64,000 nucleotides of DNA from Lysobacter niastensis (lineage in GTDB: Bacteria > Pseudomonadota > Gammaproteobacteria > Xanthomonadales > Xanthomonadaceae). The stretch lies in contig NZ_JADLZT010000010.1 in assembly GCF_015453285.1 (NCBI RefSeq), positions 1 through 64,000 of the forward strand. Direction: 5' to 3'. Of this stretch, positions 1 through 8,832 are shown one piece after another; the stretch's first letter is position 1, and each line of letters begins with the position of its first letter. A program made the translations under genes and the position numbers. The notes beneath the pieces are model-generated. The model was not told the origin of the DNA and made no database searches. It was given only the letters and a program-made list of their open reading frames with translations.

Positions 1-810
1 GCCGAAGCCGCCGCCCCCCCAGCCGCCAAAGCCACGGTCGCGGGCATAACGGCCTGCCGGCATGGTCACCAGCCCCATGAAGAAGCCGACCAGTGCACCC
101 AGGCCGCCAACCAGCACCAGCGACGAGATCAGCCAGGCGATGCCACCCGCCGCACCCGCGGTCAGCAGGCCACGCAACGGCGCCGGCGCGCCGCGGAAGA
201 TGGCGCGCGCCACCTGGGCGACGATGAAGGCGACGAACAACGCGAATACCCAACTGCTGCCGCCCGCACCGCGCTCACTGCGGTGGTCGGCCATCGGGGC
301 CGGAAGCGGCTCGCCGTCGATCAGTTTGACCAGCACGCCGGAGGCATCGCGGATGCCGCCTGCATAGTCGCCGGCGCGGAACTTGGGAACCATGTATTCC
401 TGGATCACGCGCGCCGAAGTCGCGTCGGGAATGGCACCTTCCAGGCCATAACCGACCTCGATGCGCACGCGACGGTCATCCTTGGCCACGACCAGCAGCA
501 GACCGTCGTCGACGCCCTTGCGGCCGATTCGCCATTGTTCAAACGCGCGCACCGCGTACTGGGCGATGTCCTCGGGCTGCGTTGTCGGAATGACCAGCAC
601 CTGCAACTGACTGCCCTTGCGCTGTTGCAGCGCGAGCGCCTGCGCCTCCAGCTGTTGCTTCGTGGCGGCATCGAGCGTGCCGGTCGTGTCGATGACCGGA
701 GACGTCAGTGGCGGAATCGGCGCGAGCTGCTGCGCCTGCGCGAAGGCGCAGGCGAGCATCAACACCATCAACGCGGCCACGCGCCGCGCGGCGATGCGCC
801 ATCTGGTCAC
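1..810 (-). CDS. TPM-domain (YgcG-like) membrane protein, 3' end cut by window edge
   Basis: The visible 270 codons begin with a hydrophobic export signal ending near Ala-Gln-Ala, followed by a TPM (YgcG/DUF477) domain at roughly residues 30-155. That domain includes the family-typical segments LLLVVAKDDRRVRIEVGYGLEG and a preceding block on ordering around an invariant Gly-Val-Asp-Asp-Gly. Hydrophobic helices follow, then a Gly-rich tail of the kind seen at the C-terminus of this family. The chosen start is GTG at 810, 20 bases after the lemA stop; no ATG lies upstream in this frame, and an internal ATG near 768 would cut the signal peptide. LemA and TPM proteins are commonly encoded together and are thought to act in the envelope, but the molecular function is unclear. 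The stop codon lies outside the window. Confidence 0.85.
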   Translation of the reverse strand, partial: MTRWRIAARRVAALMVLMLACAFAQAQQLAPIPPLTSPVIDTTGTLDAATKQQLEAQALALQQRKGSQLQVLVIPTTQPEDIAQYAVRAFEQWRIGRKGVDDGLLLVVAKDDRRVRIEVGYGLEGAIPDATSARVIQEYMVPKFRAGDYAGGIRDASGVLVKLIDGEPLPAPMADHRSERGAGGSSWVFALFVAFIVAQVARAIFRGAPAPLRGLLTAGAAGGIAWLISSLVLVGGLGALVGFFMGLVTMPAGRYARDRGFGGWGGGGFG

Positions 811-829
811 GGCCGCTTACCGCGCCGGC

Positions 830-1504
830 TCAGCCGTTCGCCGGAGCGGGCTGCTGCTGCGGCGGCTGTTGTGGCTGCTGCGGCTGCTGTTGCGGCTGCG
901 GCTGAGCCGGCTGGCCGAAATCGACCTTCGGCGGTTCCTGGATCTGCGCCGCGTTCTCGACGGTGAAGTTGGGCTTGGGCTTGTAGCCGAACATCATCGC
1001 CGTGAGGTTGACCGGGAACTGGCGGATGTAGGTGTTGTAGTCCTGCACCGTGCCGATGTAACGCTGGCGCTCGACGGTGATCCGGTTCTCGGTGCCTTCC
1101 AGCTGTGCCTGCAACTGCAGGAAGTTCTGGTCGGCCTTCAGTTGCGGATAGTTCTCGCTGACCACCAGCAGGCGGCCGATCGCGCTCTGCAGTTCGCCCT
1201 GCGCCTGCTGGAACTGAGCCAGCGAAGCCGGGTCGTTTGCGTTGACGTTGATGCTGCCAACCCTGGAGCGTGCCTCGGTGACCTGCGTCAGCACCTGCTG
1301 CTCATGGCTGGCGTAGCCGCGCACGGTGTTGACCAGGTTCGGCACGAGGTCGGCGCGGCGCTTGTAGACGTTCAGCACCTGAGACCACGCGGCCGTGACC
1401 GCTTCATCCTTCTGCTGGATGGTGTTGTAACCGCAGCCGCTGAGCATGACGGCCAGGCAGGCCAGCACAAAGACCTGGACAACGCGGGGGGCGAACCGGG
1501 ACAT
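830..1504 (-). CDS. lemA: LemA family lipoprotein
   Basis: This 224-residue protein starts with an export signal and lipobox (LSGC, Cys at about residue 24), so it is predicted to be a lipoprotein. The body is the alpha-helical LemA domain, with the typical N-terminal block WSQVLNVYKRRADLVPNLV and a conserved NLTAMMFGYKPKPNF segment near the end. The last ~30 residues are a Pro/Gln-rich low-complexity tail encoded by an imperfect ctg/cgg triplet run around 845-905; such tails vary in length. It is followed 20 bases later by the TPM-domain gene on the same strand, the usual partner, so the two are probably co-transcribed. The biochemical role of LemA is not established. Confidence 0.9.
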   Translation of the reverse strand: MSRFAPRVVQVFVLACLAVMLSGCGYNTIQQKDEAVTAAWSQVLNVYKRRADLVPNLVNTVRGYASHEQQVLTQVTEARSRVGSINVNANDPASLAQFQQAQGELQSAIGRLLVVSENYPQLKADQNFLQLQAQLEGTENRITVERQRYIGTVQDYNTYIRQFPVNLTAMMFGYKPKPNFTVENAAQIQEPPKVDFGQPAQPQPQQQPQQPQQPPQQQPAPANG

Positions 1505-1601
1505 GACGCGACTCCTTCCGAGACATAGGCCGGCATTGCACCACCCGCGGGGGCGGCGCGCAACGGACCGAGCGTCCTCACCTGACGCGTTTCACGCGTC
1601 G

Positions 1602-1624
1602 ACCTCTCCCACGAGGGGAGAGGT
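1602..1624. repeat. short hairpin resembling the cctctccc repeat family
   Basis: ACCTCTCCC and GGGGAGAGGT form a hairpin between the lemA start and the terC-family stop. It has no T-tract on either side, so a terminator is not certain. The sequence resembles the hairpins of the larger repeat between fliH and fliI (55785-55910), so it may be a decayed member of that family. Confidence 0.4.
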
Positions 1625-1684
1625 GTTACGGATCCCTTCACGCGAAAAGAACAGGCGCTTTCGAAGCCGCCCGGAGAACGCGCC

Positions 1685-2419
1685 TTATTCCGGCAGCAGG
1701 CGGCTCTGCGCGCGACGCTTGGCCCACAGGTTCAGGCACTCCACCAGGGCCGAGAAGCCCATCGCGACATAGATGTAGCCCTTGGGAACGTGGACATCGA
1801 AGCCGTCGGCGATCAGGAACACGCCGACCAGGACGATGAAGGCCAGCGCCAGCATCTTGATCGTCGGGTTGTGGTCGATGAAGTGGCCCAGCGGCTTGGA
1901 CGCCAGCAGCATCACGCCCACGGCCAAAAGGATCGCCGCCACCATCACCGGCAGGTGGTTGGCCATGCCGACCGCGGCGATGACCGAATCCAGCGAGAAG
2001 ACGATGTCGATGACCGCGATCTGGGCGATGACCGCCATGAACGACGCGGCCGGCTTGGTGTGCACGTCCTCGGACTCGGGCTCACCGACGATCAGGTCCT
2101 TGATCTCCATGGTGCCCTTCACGACCAGGAACGCGCCGCCCAGGATCAGCACCAGGTCGCGGACCGAGATCCCGAGGCCGAACAGGTTGAACAGTTCGCT
2201 GGTCAGGCCAGCGAGCCAGGCCAGAGTCGCGAGCAGGGCGATACGGGTGAGGCAGGCCACCGCGATACCGAAGCGGCGCGCCTTTTCGCGCTGCGCGTAC
2301 GGCAGCTTGCTGACCGCGATCGAGATGAACACCAGGTTGTCGATGCCGAGCACGATCTCGATCGCGCTGAGGGTGACGAGGGTGATCCAGACCTGCGGAT
2401 CGGTGAGCATTTCAATCAC
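1685..2419 (-). CDS. TerC-family integral membrane protein
   Basis: The 244-residue protein has about seven hydrophobic segments and the two family-signature acidic motifs inside membrane helices: GIDN at residues 25-28 and FSLDSVIAA near residue 145. The TerC family includes manganese exporters and tellurite-resistance-linked proteins, and the paired Asp motifs are thought to coordinate metal. Which metal this one handles cannot be told from sequence. It lies 83 bases downstream of dgkA on the same strand. I looked for the yybP-ykoY manganese riboswitch that often precedes TerC genes and did not see it in that gap. Confidence 0.88.
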   Translation of the reverse strand: MIEMLTDPQVWITLVTLSAIEIVLGIDNLVFISIAVSKLPYAQREKARRFGIAVACLTRIALLATLAWLAGLTSELFNLFGLGISVRDLVLILGGAFLVVKGTMEIKDLIVGEPESEDVHTKPAASFMAVIAQIAVIDIVFSLDSVIAAVGMANHLPVMVAAILLAVGVMLLASKPLGHFIDHNPTIKMLALAFIVLVGVFLIADGFDVHVPKGYIYVAMGFSALVECLNLWAKRRAQSRLLPE

Positions 2420-2502
2420 TTGCTTGCTTCCTGAACATTGTTTTCAAACATCGGCCGGGCGGGGCCCGGATCCTTCTCTTCGTGTCGTGTTCTTGTGGAC
2501 GG

Positions 2503-2883
2503 TCAGAGCACTCGGGGCAGCAGGATCGCGCCCCAGGTCAGCAGCACGTTCATCATCAGCACGAACACCGCTGCCGAGCCCATGTCCTTGGCGCGTCCGG
2601 CGAGCTCGTGGTACTCGGGCCCGTAGCGCTCGATCACGGCCTCGACGGCCGAGTTGAGCAGCTCCACGCTCAGGACCAGCAGCATCGAGCCGACCAGCAA
2701 CGCCCGCTCCACCCCGGTCTGTCCGGCCCACCAGCCCAGCGGGGCCAGCACGACGAACAGGTAGACCTCGAGCCGGAACGACGACTCGTGCAACCAGGCC
2801 GCGCGCAGGCCCTGCATCGACCACTTGGCGGCCTTGAAGATGCGCGCGGGTCCGCGCGGAAGGTGTCCGAACTCGTCTGCCAT
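2503..2883 (-). CDS. dgkA: Diacylglycerol kinase DgkA
   Basis: This 126-residue integral membrane kinase phosphorylates diacylglycerol, recycling the lipid by-product of periplasmic glucan or lipid A modification. The family signature is intact: SVELLNSAVEAVIERYG followed by EYHELAGRAKDMGSAAV, carrying the catalytic Glu and the Lys-Asp pair. Three membrane helices are visible. An open frame continues upstream to 3024, but the start MADEFGHL at 2883 gives the normal family length (about 120 residues) and the extra residues are low-quality Arg/Ser-rich sequence. Confidence 0.93.
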   Translation of the reverse strand: MADEFGHLPRGPARIFKAAKWSMQGLRAAWLHESSFRLEVYLFVVLAPLGWWAGQTGVERALLVGSMLLVLSVELLNSAVEAVIERYGPEYHELAGRAKDMGSAAVFVLMMNVLLTWGAILLPRVL

Positions 2884-3137
2884 GGGGAACTCAACAGGCC
2901 TGTGAGGGGAAGCCGGCGCGTTTTGGCTGCGCGTGTCCGGGCAGGGACTGCTCGAGGTTCGACATGGTTCGGATCGACGGTGAACCGCGGTGGGATGGCC
3001 GCGACAGGGGGCCGATTTTGCCATAAGGCCCGTTCCGGCGCCGTTCGCACCGGGCTCCCGATCCGGCCGTGCGGCTTTCGCATGGCGTTAGCGGCCGCCC
3101 GCCTAGCCTGACCTGCCGCCCCCCGGAGAGCCCCGCC

Positions 3138-3440
3138 ATGTCCCGTTGCGCCCTGCTCGCCCGGCTGGAGGCCAAGCCCGGCAAGGAAGAGCAGCTCGAG
3201 CAGTTCCTGAAGAGCGCGCTGCCCCTGGCCGAGGCCGAGCCCGGCACCCGCACCTGGTTCGCACTGCGTTTCGGCCCCAGCAGCTTCGGCATCTACGACA
3301 CCTTCGACACCGAGGCCGGTCGCCAGGCCCACCTCGATGGACCGATCGCCGCGGCCCTGATGGCACGCGCCGACGAACTGCTCGCCACGCCCCCGCAGAT
3401 CGACCGCGTCGACCTGCTGGCCAGCAAGCTGCCGCACTGA
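3138..3440 (+). CDS. Antibiotic biosynthesis monooxygenase (ABM) domain protein
   Basis: A 100-residue single-domain protein with the dimeric ferredoxin-like ABM fold pattern: an N-terminal beta strand with LLARLEAKPGKEEQLEQFL, a central strand with WFALRFGPSSFGIYDTF, and a His-containing helix after it. ABM proteins range from heme-degrading enzymes and quinol monooxygenases to proteins of unknown role, so no substrate can be assigned. The start at 3138 is chosen over an in-frame start at 3069 because it follows a purine-rich GGAGAG stretch and begins exactly at the domain. It is 31 bases from the VOC gene and probably co-transcribed with it. Confidence 0.8.
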   Translation: MSRCALLARLEAKPGKEEQLEQFLKSALPLAEAEPGTRTWFALRFGPSSFGIYDTFDTEAGRQAHLDGPIAAALMARADELLATPPQIDRVDLLASKLPH

Positions 3441-3471
3441 CCCTCGCCCACCAACGGATGGAGACCTGCCC

Positions 3472-3939
3472 ATGAGTGTGAATCCCGTTCCCGACGGCTA
3501 CCACAGCGTGACGCCCTACCTGATCGTCGATGACGCCGAACGTGCGCTGGCGTTCTATCGCGAGGCGCTCGGCGCCGAAGAGGTGGTGCGCTTGCCGATG
3601 GCCGGAAAGATCGGTCATGCCGAGATCCGAATCGGCAACTCGATGGTGATGCTGTCGGACGAATGGCCGGACATGGGCGCGCTCGGCCCGAAGTCGCGCG
3701 GCGGCGCGACCTCCTCGTTCGTGCTGTATGTCGAAGACGCCGACAAGGCGTTCGACCGCGCGGTGAAGGCCGGAGCCAAGGTCGACAAGCCGGTCGAGAA
3801 CCAGTTCTGGGGCGACCGCATGGGTTCCGTAACCGATCCGTTCGGCCACAAGTGGAGCTTCGGCTCGCACGTCGAGGACGTGTCGCCGGAGGAAATGAAG
3901 AAGCGGATGGACGCCTGGGCCAGCCAGCAGGGCGGCTGA
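3472..3939 (+). CDS. VOC-family (glyoxalase/PhnB-like) protein
   Basis: This 155-residue protein has two beta-alpha-beta-beta-beta modules: the first holds YLIVDDAERALAFYREALGAEEV and the second YVEDADKAFDRAVKAGA. It ends in the PhnB-like WGDRMGSVTDPFGHKWSFG block. The vicinal-oxygen-chelate superfamily includes glyoxalases, dioxygenases and antibiotic-binding proteins; PhnB-type members are mostly uncharacterised. It is convergent with the peptidase gene that follows, and a perfect GC hairpin lies between them. Confidence 0.85.
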   Translation: MSVNPVPDGYHSVTPYLIVDDAERALAFYREALGAEEVVRLPMAGKIGHAEIRIGNSMVMLSDEWPDMGALGPKSRGGATSSFVLYVEDADKAFDRAVKAGAKVDKPVENQFWGDRMGSVTDPFGHKWSFGSHVEDVSPEEMKKRMDAWASQQGG

Positions 3940-3955
3940 ATCGCCCCGAGGAACA

Positions 3956-3980
3956 GCGCCGGCGCATCGCGCGCCGGCGC
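3956..3980. terminator. GC hairpin between convergent genes
   Basis: Two copies of GCGCCGGCGC, each itself palindromic, are separated by five bases. The hairpin sits 16 bases past the VOC stop and 16 bases before the stop of the convergent peptidase gene, so it could end both transcripts. There is no T-run, so intrinsic termination is unproven. Confidence 0.4.
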
Positions 3981-3995
3981 GCTTGAATACTCGCG

Positions 3996-5045
3996 TTACC
4001 TGCGGCGCGTCGCCTCGGCGCTAGCCTCTTCCTCATGGATCGCCGTGCCGCGGCTGCCGTCGGGCTTGATCCAGCCACGGAACATGCTGCCGCTGTTGAA
4101 CGGCATGGCGATGTTGCCGTCGCTGTCCAGCGCGATCGCACCGCCATCGCCGCCCGCTGCCGGCACGATCTTGTTGACGACCTCCTCGGCTGCCGCCTGC
4201 AGCGAGTCGCCCCGGTAGGCGACACGCGCGCAGATGTCGTGGGCGACCGCATTGCGGATGTAGAACTCGCCCCAGCCCGTGCCCGACACGCCGCAGCGGG
4301 AGTCGGCCCAGGTACCGGCGCCGATGATCGGCGAGTCGCCGACGCGACCCCACTTCTTGTTGGTCATGCCGCCGGTGCTGGTGGCCGCGGCGATATGGCC
4401 CTGCGCGTCGAGCGCGACCGCGCCGACGGTGCCGAAATAGGTCGGCGCATCGCCGTCGGAAGTGCGCGCCTCGCGCTTGCCCTTGGCGGCCTCTTCCTGC
4501 TGCGCCTTCTCCAGTTGCTTGCGGCGCTTGTCGGTGTCGAACCAGTTGTTGGGCACGCGCTCGATCTCCGGATGCGTATCGGCAAACGCCTCCGCGCCTG
4601 CGCCCGCCAGCATCACGTGGGGGCTCTGTTCCATCACGGTACGCGCCAGCTTGATCGGGTTGCGCACCGTGGTGACGCCCGCCACCGCACCGGCGCGGCG
4701 CGTGTGGCCTTCCATGATCGAAGCGTCGAGCTCATGGCCGCCCTTGGCGTTGAACACCGCGCCCTTGCCGGCGTTGAACATCGGCGACTCCTCCATCACG
4801 ACGATCGCCGCGGTGACGGCGTCCAGCGCGCTGCCGCCGCTGCCGAGGACCTTGTTGCCTGCATCGAGCGCGCGGTTCAGCGCGGCGTGGTATTCGCGCC
4901 GGTCCTCGTCGCTGATCGAATCCTTGGGAACGAAACCGGCACCGCCGTGGATGACCAGCGCCGTCTTCGGCGAAGCGGGCTTGTCGGCGGCGTAAGCATT
5001 CATGGTGGCGAGGGCGAGGAGCGGGATCAGTAAGTGGGTGCGCAT
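3996..5045 (-). CDS. Exported isoaspartyl peptidase / type III L-asparaginase
   Basis: This is an N-terminal-nucleophile hydrolase precursor of 349 residues. A signal peptide (residues 1-20, ending AYA-A) points to a periplasmic location, unlike the cytoplasmic E. coli enzyme. The N-terminal block LVIHGGAGF, the GSGGSALDAVTAAI segment and the FGTVGAVALD motif are diagnostic. Autoprocessing is expected before Thr206 in that motif, which becomes the catalytic residue of the beta subunit. GTWADSRCGVSGTGWGE completes the active site. The enzyme removes isoaspartyl residues from peptides and may also hydrolyse asparagine. The start at 5045 is preferred over 5168 because it places a clean signal peptide at the N-terminus. 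Confidence 0.92.
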   Translation of the reverse strand: MRTHLLIPLLALATMNAYAADKPASPKTALVIHGGAGFVPKDSISDEDRREYHAALNRALDAGNKVLGSGGSALDAVTAAIVVMEESPMFNAGKGAVFNAKGGHELDASIMEGHTRRAGAVAGVTTVRNPIKLARTVMEQSPHVMLAGAGAEAFADTHPEIERVPNNWFDTDKRRKQLEKAQQEEAAKGKREARTSDGDAPTYFGTVGAVALDAQGHIAAATSTGGMTNKKWGRVGDSPIIGAGTWADSRCGVSGTGWGEFYIRNAVAHDICARVAYRGDSLQAAAEEVVNKIVPAAGGDGGAIALDSDGNIAMPFNSGSMFRGWIKPDGSRGTAIHEEEASAEATRRR

Positions 5046-5177
5046 GGCGGGCTTCCGTCGTGAGCTTCGAGGATAGCGCCATCGGACGCGCCACGGCGGT
5101 GTGGAAGGGTGGGTATGGACGAGCAGGCGCCAAGTGATCGGCAGCAGCGGCGCATCCGCTGCTGCCATGCGGGGCCG

Positions 5178-6419
5178 CTACTGCTGCCGCAACGCCTCGA
5201 TCGGATCGAGCTGCGAGGCTTTCCGCGCGGGGTAATAGCCGAAGAACAGGCCGGTCATGATCGAGAAGGTCGCGGCCAGCGCGATCACCTGCCCATTCAA
5301 CGCCACCGGAAGCGAACCGAACCTGCCGACCAGCAGCGCGCCGACCACGCCTATCGCGATGCCGAGCACGCCGCCGATCAGCGAGATCAGCATCGCCTCG
5401 GCCAGGAATTGCCGTCGCACGTCCGACGGACCGGCGCCGACCGCCATCCGCAGTCCGATCTCGCGGATCCGCTCGGTCACCGACACCAGCATGATGTTCA
5501 TGATGCCGATGCCGCCGACGATCAGCGAGATCGTCGCCACCGCGCCGAGCAGCAAGGACATCAGCCGCGTGGTCTGCGTACGCGTGGCCACGATCTCGGA
5601 GATGTTGCGGACGTTGAAGTCGTCCTCGTCGCCCGGGTTGATGCGATGCCGCTGGCGCAGCAGCGCTTCCACCTCGCCCTGCGCATAGCCCAGGTCCTTG
5701 GCGTCGCCGACGGTCAGCGCGATCTGCATCACCGCGCCGGCCGGCAGGCCCATCGCGCCCATCAGGCGCCGGCGCGCGGTCTCCAGCGGCACCATCACGA
5801 CGTCGTCCTGGTCCTGGCCGAATCCGCCCTGCCCCTTGGGCTTGAGCGTGCCGGCCACGGTGAACGGCACGCGTCCCAGGCGGATGGTCTGGCCGATGCC
5901 GGATTCGTCGCCAAACAGTGTCCGGCGCACCGTTTCACCGAGGATCACCACCTTGCCGGCACTGCCGTAGTCCTGCGTGTCGAAGCCCTCACCATCGGCC
6001 AGCGACCAGCCGTTGATGTCGAAGAACTCCGGTTGCACGCCCTGCCAGCTGGTCGACGCGTTGTTCTCCGCGTAGACGACCTGGGTATTGCCGCGCAGTG
6101 CGCCGGCGACGTACTGCACTTCGGGAATCTCCGTGCGGATCGCCTCGACGTCGCCCTCGTTGAGGGTGAAGAAGCTGGCCGCGCTCATGCGCACGGCACC
6201 GCCGCCCGGCCCGCGTCCCGCGCCGGAACCGATGTCCAGCCTTTGCGAACCGAGCCCGGACACCATCTTGTCGATCTCGGCCTGCGTGCCCTGACCGACC
6301 GAGACCATCACGATCACCGCCGCGATACCGATGATCACGCCCAGCGACGTCAGTGCGCTGCGCAGCCAGTTGCCGCGCAACGCGTAGATTGCCGTGCGGA
6401 GGATGTCGGAGAACTTCAT
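5178..6419 (-). CDS. MacB-like ABC transporter permease
   Basis: A 413-residue permease with one N-terminal membrane helix (about residues 17-38), a large periplasmic MacB_PCD domain (about 45-240), and a C-terminal FtsX domain with three helices including the conserved GGIGIMNIMLVSVTERIREIG stretch. MacB-type transporters move substrates from the periplasm through a TolC-like channel in partnership with a MacA adaptor. Here the ATPase is a separate protein, whereas E. coli MacB carries both in one chain. It overlaps the ATPase gene by four bases and is third in the adaptor-ATPase-permease operon. The substrate is unknown. Confidence 0.9.
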   Translation of the reverse strand: MKFSDILRTAIYALRGNWLRSALTSLGVIIGIAAVIVMVSVGQGTQAEIDKMVSGLGSQRLDIGSGAGRGPGGGAVRMSAASFFTLNEGDVEAIRTEIPEVQYVAGALRGNTQVVYAENNASTSWQGVQPEFFDINGWSLADGEGFDTQDYGSAGKVVILGETVRRTLFGDESGIGQTIRLGRVPFTVAGTLKPKGQGGFGQDQDDVVMVPLETARRRLMGAMGLPAGAVMQIALTVGDAKDLGYAQGEVEALLRQRHRINPGDEDDFNVRNISEIVATRTQTTRLMSLLLGAVATISLIVGGIGIMNIMLVSVTERIREIGLRMAVGAGPSDVRRQFLAEAMLISLIGGVLGIAIGVVGALLVGRFGSLPVALNGQVIALAATFSIMTGLFFGYYPARKASQLDPIEALRQQ

Positions 6420-7135
6420 GCCGTCTGCTCCGCGTGCGGCACACCGTCATGCAGCGCGCCGTCGTGCATCACGTAGGTGCGGTCGGCGTGGGCCGCGACG
6501 CCTGCATCGTGGGTGATCAGCACGATGGTGTGGCCGTCGTCGCGCAGTCGCTTGAACAACGACAGGATCTCCTCACCGGTGCGGCTGTCGAGCGCGCCGG
6601 TGGGTTCGTCGGCAAGCAGGATCGGCGGCCGGTTGATCAGCGCGCGCGCGATCGCCACGCGCTGCTGCTGGCCGCCGGACAGTTCGGTCGGGCGATGGCT
6701 GGTGCGGTCGCCCAGGCCCACCGAGGCGAGCATCTCGCGGGCACGATCCAGGCGGTCCTGCGGCGGCACGCGCGCGTAGCCCAGCGGCATCGCCACGTTC
6801 TCCAGCGCGCTCATGCGCGGCAGCAGGTTGAAGCCCTGGAACACGAATCCGATCTTGTCGCGCCGGAGCGCGGCGAGGTCTTCGGCATCGAGCGTGGACA
6901 CGTCGACACCGTCGCACTCGTAGGTGCCGGACGTGGGCGTGTCCAGGCAGCCGATCAGGTTCATCAGCGTCGACTTGCCGGAACCGGACGGCCCCATGAT
7001 CGCGACGAACTCGCCGCGTTCGATGCGCAGGTCGACGCCGCGCAGCGCCAGGACCTCCGCCTCGGTGCCGGACGCGTAAGTCTTGGACAGCCCGTCGGTG
7101 CGGATCACCGCGATGTTGCCGGACGCAGCGCTCAT
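6416..7135 (-). CDS. ABC transporter ATP-binding protein, MacB/LolD type
   Basis: This 239-residue ATPase has Walker A GPSGSGKST at residues 48-56, the signature LSGGQQQR, Walker B ILLADEPTG and a switch His in LITHD. The TALDSRTG segment after Walker B is characteristic of the MacB/LolD/FtsE group, which uses ATP to move periplasmic substrates rather than carry them across the inner membrane. It overlaps the adaptor gene upstream and the permease gene downstream by four bases each, so the three subunits are translationally coupled. Confidence 0.92.
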   Translation of the reverse strand: MSAASGNIAVIRTDGLSKTYASGTEAEVLALRGVDLRIERGEFVAIMGPSGSGKSTLMNLIGCLDTPTSGTYECDGVDVSTLDAEDLAALRRDKIGFVFQGFNLLPRMSALENVAMPLGYARVPPQDRLDRAREMLASVGLGDRTSHRPTELSGGQQQRVAIARALINRPPILLADEPTGALDSRTGEEILSLFKRLRDDGHTIVLITHDAGVAAHADRTYVMHDGALHDGVPHAEQTA

Positions 7136-8718
7136 TCGCGGGCACGCTCACCGGTGACGATCAGGTCGCCCTGCTTGAGGCCGCCACCGGACACTTCGGT
7201 GGTGGTGCCGTCGCTGGCGCCGATGCGCGCCATCAGCGGCTGCGGCTTGCCGTCGACGATGCGGTAAATCGTCGCCCGCTTGGCGTTCAACAGCGCCGCC
7301 AGCGCGGCATCCCATTGCTGCCGCTGCGCGTCGTCGAGGCTGGAGCGGAAGGTGCCGAAATCCTCGCGGAACCGCTCGGCCATGCGCTGGCGGATCTGCG
7401 CCTGCACATTGGCGCCGCTGCCACCGGCGACGACCATCATCCCGCCCGGGCCGCCCGGACCTCGGCCGCCGCCTGCTCCGAACAGCCGGTTGCCGTTACC
7501 ACCGTCCGGCGACGCCTGCGCCTGGCGCGCAGCCTGGCGCTGTCGCACCGCCGCGGCCGCCTCGTCGAACGCCGCCTGCTGTCCGGCGTCGAGCTTCAGG
7601 CTGGCCGCCGTGCGCGACAGGTCGTCGATCAGGCCGCTGCCGCCGCCGCGCATGACTGTCACCTGCGGCTGGCCAGGCGTGCCGTTGTCGGCCGGCTTGT
7701 AGCGCAGCGCCGCATTGGCGAGCTTGAGCACGTCGTCGCGACGGCTGACTTCGATCTCCGCGTTGACCGTAAGTCCTGGCAGCAGCGTGCCGTCGCTGTT
7801 GTCGACCGTCACCACCACCGGGTAGGTGACGACGTTGCTGGTCGTGGTTGCCGACAGGCGCACCTGCTCGACCTTGCCGCGGAACTGGCGGTCGGGAAAC
7901 GCGTCGACGGTGAAGGACACGTTCTGTCCCGGACGAACCTGGCCGATGTCGGCCTCGTCCACCGCCAGCACGATCTGCATCTTGCTCAGGTCCTCGGCGA
8001 TGGTGAAAAGCTCCGGCGCCTGCAGGCTCGCGGCCACGGTCTGGCCCGGCTCGATGCTGCGCGTAAGCACGACGCCGTCCACCGGCGAGCGGATCACGGT
8101 GCGGTCGAGGTTGACCTGCGTGGTCTGCGTCGAGGCGGTCTGCTGGCCGATCTGCGCCTGCGCGGCATTCACCTGTCCGCGTGCCTGGTCCAGCGCGGCC
8201 TTGGCGAGGTCCACGTCGCTGCGCGCCACCAGCTCGCGCGCGCCGAGGTCGGCCTTGCGGCGGTAATCGAGCTCGGCATTGAGCAGCGTCGCCTTCGCCT
8301 GTTCCAGCGTCGCGCGTGCGTTGGCGATCTGCGCGTTGCCCTGCGCGATCTGGGCTTCGTAGGTCTGCGGATCGATGCGGGCGATCACCTGCCCCTTGCG
8401 GACCTTGTCGTTGAAGTCGGCCAGCACTTCCGTCACCTGGCCCGAGATCTGGCTGCCGACCGTCACCGTCGAGATCGCGCTGAGCGTGCCGGTCGAGGAA
8501 ATCGCCACGCGGATGTCGCCGCGCTCCACCGTCGCAGTGCGATACGTGCCGGCCGACGCCTCCGCGCCGCGCTGCCGGTAGAGATACGCGCCGGTGGCGA
8601 CGGCCAGCACCGCGACGGCGACCACGGTGTTGCGGACTGCGCCGTTACGGAGCCAGTGGGGTTTGCGTGCTGCGGTGGGCTTGCGTGCTGCGCTCATGGG
8701 GCTCGCTTGGGTGGTCAT
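7132..8718 (-). CDS. MacA-like periplasmic adaptor (membrane fusion protein)
   Basis: This 528-residue protein has an N-terminal anchor helix (about residues 26-46), a barrel-sandwich/lipoyl half-motif, a long coiled-coil hairpin (about 120-210, rich in Gln/Ala with ATLEQAKATLLNAELDYRR), a second half-motif (VIRSPVDGVVLTR) and a beta-barrel domain. It is longer than E. coli MacA (371 residues). The extra length is a C-terminal insertion at about residues 355-480 with a Gly/Pro-rich linker and helices rich in Gln/Arg, which recalls adaptors in other Xanthomonadaceae. It should link the inner-membrane permease to an outer-membrane TolC-type channel; no tolC homologue lies nearby. Confidence 0.9.
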   Translation of the reverse strand: MTTQASPMSAARKPTAARKPHWLRNGAVRNTVVAVAVLAVATGAYLYRQRGAEASAGTYRTATVERGDIRVAISSTGTLSAISTVTVGSQISGQVTEVLADFNDKVRKGQVIARIDPQTYEAQIAQGNAQIANARATLEQAKATLLNAELDYRRKADLGARELVARSDVDLAKAALDQARGQVNAAQAQIGQQTASTQTTQVNLDRTVIRSPVDGVVLTRSIEPGQTVAASLQAPELFTIAEDLSKMQIVLAVDEADIGQVRPGQNVSFTVDAFPDRQFRGKVEQVRLSATTTSNVVTYPVVVTVDNSDGTLLPGLTVNAEIEVSRRDDVLKLANAALRYKPADNGTPGQPQVTVMRGGGSGLIDDLSRTAASLKLDAGQQAAFDEAAAAVRQRQAARQAQASPDGGNGNRLFGAGGGRGPGGPGGMMVVAGGSGANVQAQIRQRMAERFREDFGTFRSSLDDAQRQQWDAALAALLNAKRATIYRIVDGKPQPLMARIGASDGTTTEVSGGGLKQGDLIVTGERARE

Positions 8719-8832
8719 GCCGGCGGAAACGCGCGCGAAGGCACGCGGTTGACAGCGTCGGAAGGGATTCGTTCAGGGCCGTGCATCCTGACAGATGCAC
8801 CAGCAGCTCAGACCGTCGCAGCCGCGAGCGGT

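Noticed and set aside
2420-2502. yybP-ykoY manganese riboswitch before the TerC-family gene
   Set aside because: The 83-base gap lacks the conserved loops; it holds only a CCGGGC-CCC-GCCCGG hairpin.
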